Below are positions 60,501-64,000 of a DNA stretch of 64,000 bases, piece after piece. The stretch lies in assembly GCA_022376515.1 (NCBI GenBank), contig WTXI01000044.1, positions 124,001 to 188,000 of the forward strand, given 5' to 3'. The position numbers were made by a program, and so were the translations under genes. The stretch comes from Lactifluus volemus (Eukaryota; Basidiomycota; Agaricomycetes; Russulales; Russulaceae). Under the pieces are notes generated by a model, which had not been told where the DNA came from, did not search any database, and worked only from the letters and a program-made list of their open reading frames with translations. Position 1 is the first letter of the stretch; each line of letters starts with the position of its first letter.

Positions 60501-61494
60501 AACATGCGCTGAATGTGCTCCAAGAAGGCACCCAAGCCAGCGGCCGAGCTTCGCAGTCCAAAGATGGGAACAAAGCAGGAGAAGACGCGAACGACGGGTT
60601 TGTTACGCAGCTGTTGGAAATCTCCATTGCGTATCGCACGGCACACTTCAAGGCGCTGGCTCTTGCCCGATCTGCCGTCTCTCAGCCCTCCACGCATAAG
60701 GAATCATCTGGAGGGACCCACCACTCACACCGTGGGAACGACCAACGCAGCACGACCGCTACTATCCCCCCGCCGCGGATGAACCGTCATCGTTCGTTGA
60801 CCGTTCTGATCCGGCGGGAGCGATCAAAATTTTGCGCTTGGACGATCACGACCGATTTCTGGACGTAATTGCGAAGACTGCGTCTAGATTCACAAGTGGC
60901 AAAAACAATGCAAGGAATATCGTGAACGTGCAAAGGAGAAGATCACGTTCCGAAAATTCTCGAAGGGCGATCTCGCCCTTTTCTTGCCTCTACGTAAATC
61001 AGGATCCAATACGTGGGCCGCATTTACCGGTGCGTGGAACGCCCTCTTTTTTTTTTCCCCTCCCGCTTCAATAGATGCGTGATCGTCCCCCCTCCCCTCC
61101 CCTGCAATTTCGTGGTTTCAGGCTAATAGTCGGTTATTCTATTCTTCAGTCTCATCATCGCCTTTCTTCCTCAAAGGAACAGACGATCTTAACGAGCAAT
61201 TGAAGACGCGCGAGTGGCTAGTTGGGAGGATCGCATCCATCACTGAACGGGTCGTCGAATCAAATGTCCGTAGGGTTACCATATGTCGAATGGGTTCCCG
61301 AACGACAATCTCTCTGACTGTTTTTCTCTCTCCCGCAGGTCCCCGACAGTGATCCATACGGTCTAGGTGATGGTGTCAGGTATTACATGTTGGGGATTGA
61401 GGATTTGAATCAGTCAAGTTTCTTCCCGAGACTTGCTGACAGGACTTCTCTGGCGGCAGCAGATCCGGGAGAGGCATCCACGGAACAGGGTTGA
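57557..61494 (+). CDS. ATG11: ATG11-type selective autophagy scaffold, frame broken several times
   Basis: It starts MTTIEARLWICRAEDGEVFE at 57557. It then reads IAYLPDGRRLETG and QTIFVFNQYYVDGDIHEVMK (ubiquitin-like N-terminus), ALRIASSALDLHLLDVTNVF, AAGTRQELEKQASLLAGIDT and DTDIELISRVPIHHNFISAA. Further on come REILRRASEAVLALDG, LELQAQVRAKKPFSDVQRI and long coiled coils (ALETEVARLNREL, HERVQQLEQELHQAR). Last is the diagnostic C-terminal ATG11 domain: LDDHDRFLDVIAKTASR, GDLALFLP, LNEQLKTREWLVGRI and SDPYGLGDGVRYYMLGIEDL, ending ASTEQG at 61494. Atg11 links cargo receptors to Atg1 kinase in selective autophagy. Introns are present but cannot be fixed everywhere, because many blocks are joined only by one-base frame changes, as in the neighbouring ADE6. 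Identification is firm; exon borders are not. Confidence 0.85.
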
Positions 61495-62079
61495 TTCTAT
61501 ATTGTCTATTGGATGGAGTTCTTGGGTTCTAATGTACTGTATTGCAATGTATATATGGTCTTACACTACATACGTATGGGGAGGAATAGGTCTGTTATTG
61601 TGTGGTGCCACTGGCAGTGATTCGACAGCGGGGATGTAAATCAAGTTAAGGACACGCAGTGGAGGAGGGCCTCGCAAATGGCCGTGACTCTCAGATGCGT
61701 TCTGGTCGCCCTACAACTGGAGACTGGACAAAAACAAACGTGAGGATGGTTGGGTGTAACATTGCTTCCCGAAAGAGGTATCAGGGCAGTCCAGCAGTTC
61801 ACTAGCCGCTAGACGGATTTAATTCACACGAACCACCTCGTGGTGTATTGCAGACAAGGGGTCAACCTCGATGTTGAGTATGCAGGGATGTCAACATGCA
61901 GGCTCGGGCGCTACAGGAATCTCAATTGAGCTCTTTATGCGGCTGGATACAAATATGCAAAACAAAAAATATGGCGGCGGCGGGGGATGATGATGGAATG
62001 CAGTCGATCAATGATGATATCGGATATCAAAAAAAAAAAAAATATGCGCGCGCATGTCTAAGGTTGGTCATGCTCCATA
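61495..62079. other. Convergent intergenic region
   Basis: ATG11 and the next gene converge here. An A14 run lies at about 62029-62042. No gene is seen. Confidence 0.5.
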
Positions 62080-63013
62080 CTAGTCGCCCCAACTCCTGGA
62101 GAGCGATCCCACGTTTTGAATTTTAAAAGTCGTACCGGACATCCGAGACGCCCGTGTACCTTCAGTAGCAGCAGCATCGGCAACCTGCCGAATGTTTGAC
62201 AGCAAACCCCCAAATCAGTAAAAGCAACATTGAAAGATGAGCTTGTAATCGATGTAACATTCGATTAACGTACCCCAGTTGTTGGCCACGCAGCTGTGAC
62301 TTGCACGGATTGTTCCGCTGGTTCTGTGCCCGATTCTGTTGTTTCTCCTATACATTCGCCCGTCGTCTCGGGCTCAGGCACGACGACGTCACGCAAGACG
62401 GGCCGACCACGGGCAAGCGAACTCCCGCCACGGACGATACGCACATTGAGCGTGGGCCGGTGCACATCCTCATCCAATTCATGCAAGGCAGATGCTGATG
62501 CGGATGCGGAACTGACGACTGACTGATGTTCGGTATCTAATGACGGATGGGGCGAACGGGTACGGAGGCGGCTCAATCTGGGGCGTTTGTTGGGGGTGTT
62601 GCTTAGGTTGAAAGGGAGAGGGGCGTTGACGTTGACCATTTTTCTGAGAAAATGGAAATATTAAGTTTTTTCCTCTCTGGCGAGGGACTGAGATGATGGA
62701 TCCCAAGAGAGAGTATTTACCCCTCTTTGGCACGAACAATTACACCAAGGCGCTCTTTCATTCGTTGTTGGTCGATGATAATGTGCCGAGCCGCTGGCCT
62801 TGAAAGATACATGAGTTTAGCATGAGAAGGTAGTCCGAAAGCGACATACGGAACGTCATCTGAAGGGGGAATGAGCGGGGAAGTTTCATTGGTTGGTCCT
62901 AGTAAGAGTTGGGAATGTGAAAATGAGAGATAGTATGAGAAAAAAATATGACTGACAGGCAGGGAACGTCGAGTCGATTTGAAACAGCAGCAGAAGAGAG
63001 AGAGTAATGACAT
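62080..63013 (-). CDS. Unknown protein with N-terminal cysteine cluster
   Basis: Four exons agree in phase: 63013-62953, 62898-62721, 62643-62274 and 62184-62080; 237 residues. It begins MSLLSLFCCCFKSTRR, a hydrophobic start with three adjacent cysteines followed by basic residues, typical of palmitoylated membrane-associated proteins (no Gly2, so not myristoylated). Next is a compact conserved-looking segment, NETSPLIPP, DDVPYVAFGLP and ARHIIIDQQRMKERLGVIVR, then a disordered Ser/Pro/Glu-rich region (RTRSPHPSLDTEHQS, GGSSLARGRPVLRD) and a short C-terminal piece ending SLSRSWGD. I do not recognise the family. An endosomal or vacuolar adaptor is conceivable from the acylation-type N-terminus, but this is speculation. 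Confidence 0.65.
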
Positions 63014-64000
63014 GAGTTAGTAGTTGCAGAACAAGTCTAGTCTATAGAATCTCTGATATCGCCCACACACACCCGGTTAATCCCGGCCCGAAATCCGAAA
63101 CTTGACAACGCCCAAAACACGCCGTTAGGTCGTGTGTCCCTTCTTTATAGCATGGTTGATAAACCCACGATAAGCTCGACTGCCTTTTCATCTTGGTATC
63201 TAGCCTCAAACTGCGTTTACTACCGGACATTCCCGTCTCAGCGCGCTCCGTTCGCCGGGTGGATTTTTCAAAGGTACGAGGGACAAAAGACGCGGCTCCC
63301 GGACGCGGCTACCGGGTTACAGGGGTTACAGACAGTATCTGTACCTGGGTTTGCGGCACCTACCCCTGGTTTCAACAACTCAAATTCATTGGCTAATCCT
63401 CTTAGTCCTGACGACTTGTGCGAGGTAATGATGAAATACCGGAAAAGAAAAAAGGGTACCGTAGCCTTGGGTTGCTTGTCAAAAGTCGTTGGTAAATAAA
63501 CTATACTCTCATGTCACGCCTTTTTTCTGTAGGTTCTGGTGGAATGGTCAGCGCAGCGCATGTCAGCTCCCGAGACGACCGGAAAGATTTAGGCGTTGTG
63601 TTGATTTGGTCTTCCGTCTCACATACAGTGCCTGCGGGCATCGCACGCCACTAGTGCTGGCTGTACATGCAGAACTGCGGAGAATCATCGCGCACATACT
63701 CGTTCAGGAACATGGTCGCAATTCTTGGACCCATAAGTTGATGCCGGATGAGACGTAAGGTATTCCCAGGGTTCGGGGCAACGCGATTTTAGATTCTGGC
63801 AACTACCGACCGGAGTTTCTGTGTGGGTACCCGGCACCGAAGTGCGTGTCCATGCCTACTCGTCTGCAATGTATACATACAGAACAGAACACGACTTGAT
63901 TTTCATATCGCTTTCGCATCCGAATTATTTGATAAGTAAACTCTTTTGTCTCTTAACTTGGCATTGCAACCCTTTTGGTATGCGACCAAGTGGTGGTATC
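63014..64000. other. Right edge, no gene assigned
   Basis: A plus-strand frame at 63134-63499 (reading FPSQRAPFAGWIFQRYEG, then Leu/Asn-rich) could be the first exon of a gene continuing out of the window, but I see no recognisable domain or clear splice partner. Confidence 0.35.

Overview
The window is fungal nuclear DNA, most likely from an agaricomycete basidiomycete. Genes are compact and cut by many introns of about 47-65 bases with GT...AG ends. The gene content also points this way: a DUF6593-type protein, a fungus-specific (FunK1-like) kinase, Zn2Cys6 and HMG-box transcription factors, a sphingolipid delta-4 desaturase and a Gpa1-type G-alpha. A Rhizoctonia-like member of the Cantharellales is my guess from the flavour of the expanded families; the sequence alone does not prove it. 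There are no bacterial operons, CRISPR arrays or rRNA/tRNA genes that I can support.

Left part (1-9.5 kb): a DUF6593/Ser-Pro-rich protein gene, then about 5 kb almost without genes. That stretch holds a well-formed 370-bp foldback MITE with TAA target duplications and a C8G20 homopolymer block. It is followed by a four-exon gene joining a nuclease-like (D...ExK) N-terminal region to a FunK1-type kinase.

Middle-left (9.7-25.8 kb): the most unusual region. It holds five copies of a two-exon gene of a family I do not recognise (called family A here), interleaved with three copies of a six-exon short-chain dehydrogenase/reductase (SDR), all on the minus strand. Copies 2-4 lie in tandem segmental duplications of about 4 kb. 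The repeat units also carry the same truncated remnant of another family A gene and a conserved hairpin. A 1.1-kb foreign-looking segment splits the boundary after unit 1. Some copies are intact; others have single-base frameshifts.

Middle (26-41 kb): a gene fragment, an HMG-box regulator, a NIMA-related kinase and a Zn2Cys6 regulator, all on the minus strand and separated by long gene-free stretches.

Right part (40.9-63 kb): a dense housekeeping block with thymidylate synthase and sphingolipid delta-4 desaturase (divergent, 102 bases apart), a Sec2-type Rab GEF, a Dap1/MAPR haem-binding protein, a G-alpha subunit, an SNX3 sorting nexin (with a GC-AG intron), a CsbD-like protein, FGAM synthase (ADE6) and the autophagy scaffold ATG11 (divergent from ADE6), then an unknown protein with an N-terminal Cys cluster. 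From about 45 kb onward, and densely in ADE6 and ATG11, otherwise well conserved reading frames are broken by single missing bases, often in homopolymers. This looks more like assembly error than gene death.

Exon coordinates were worked out by hand from splice signals, phase and recall of family conservation. No alignment or search was run.
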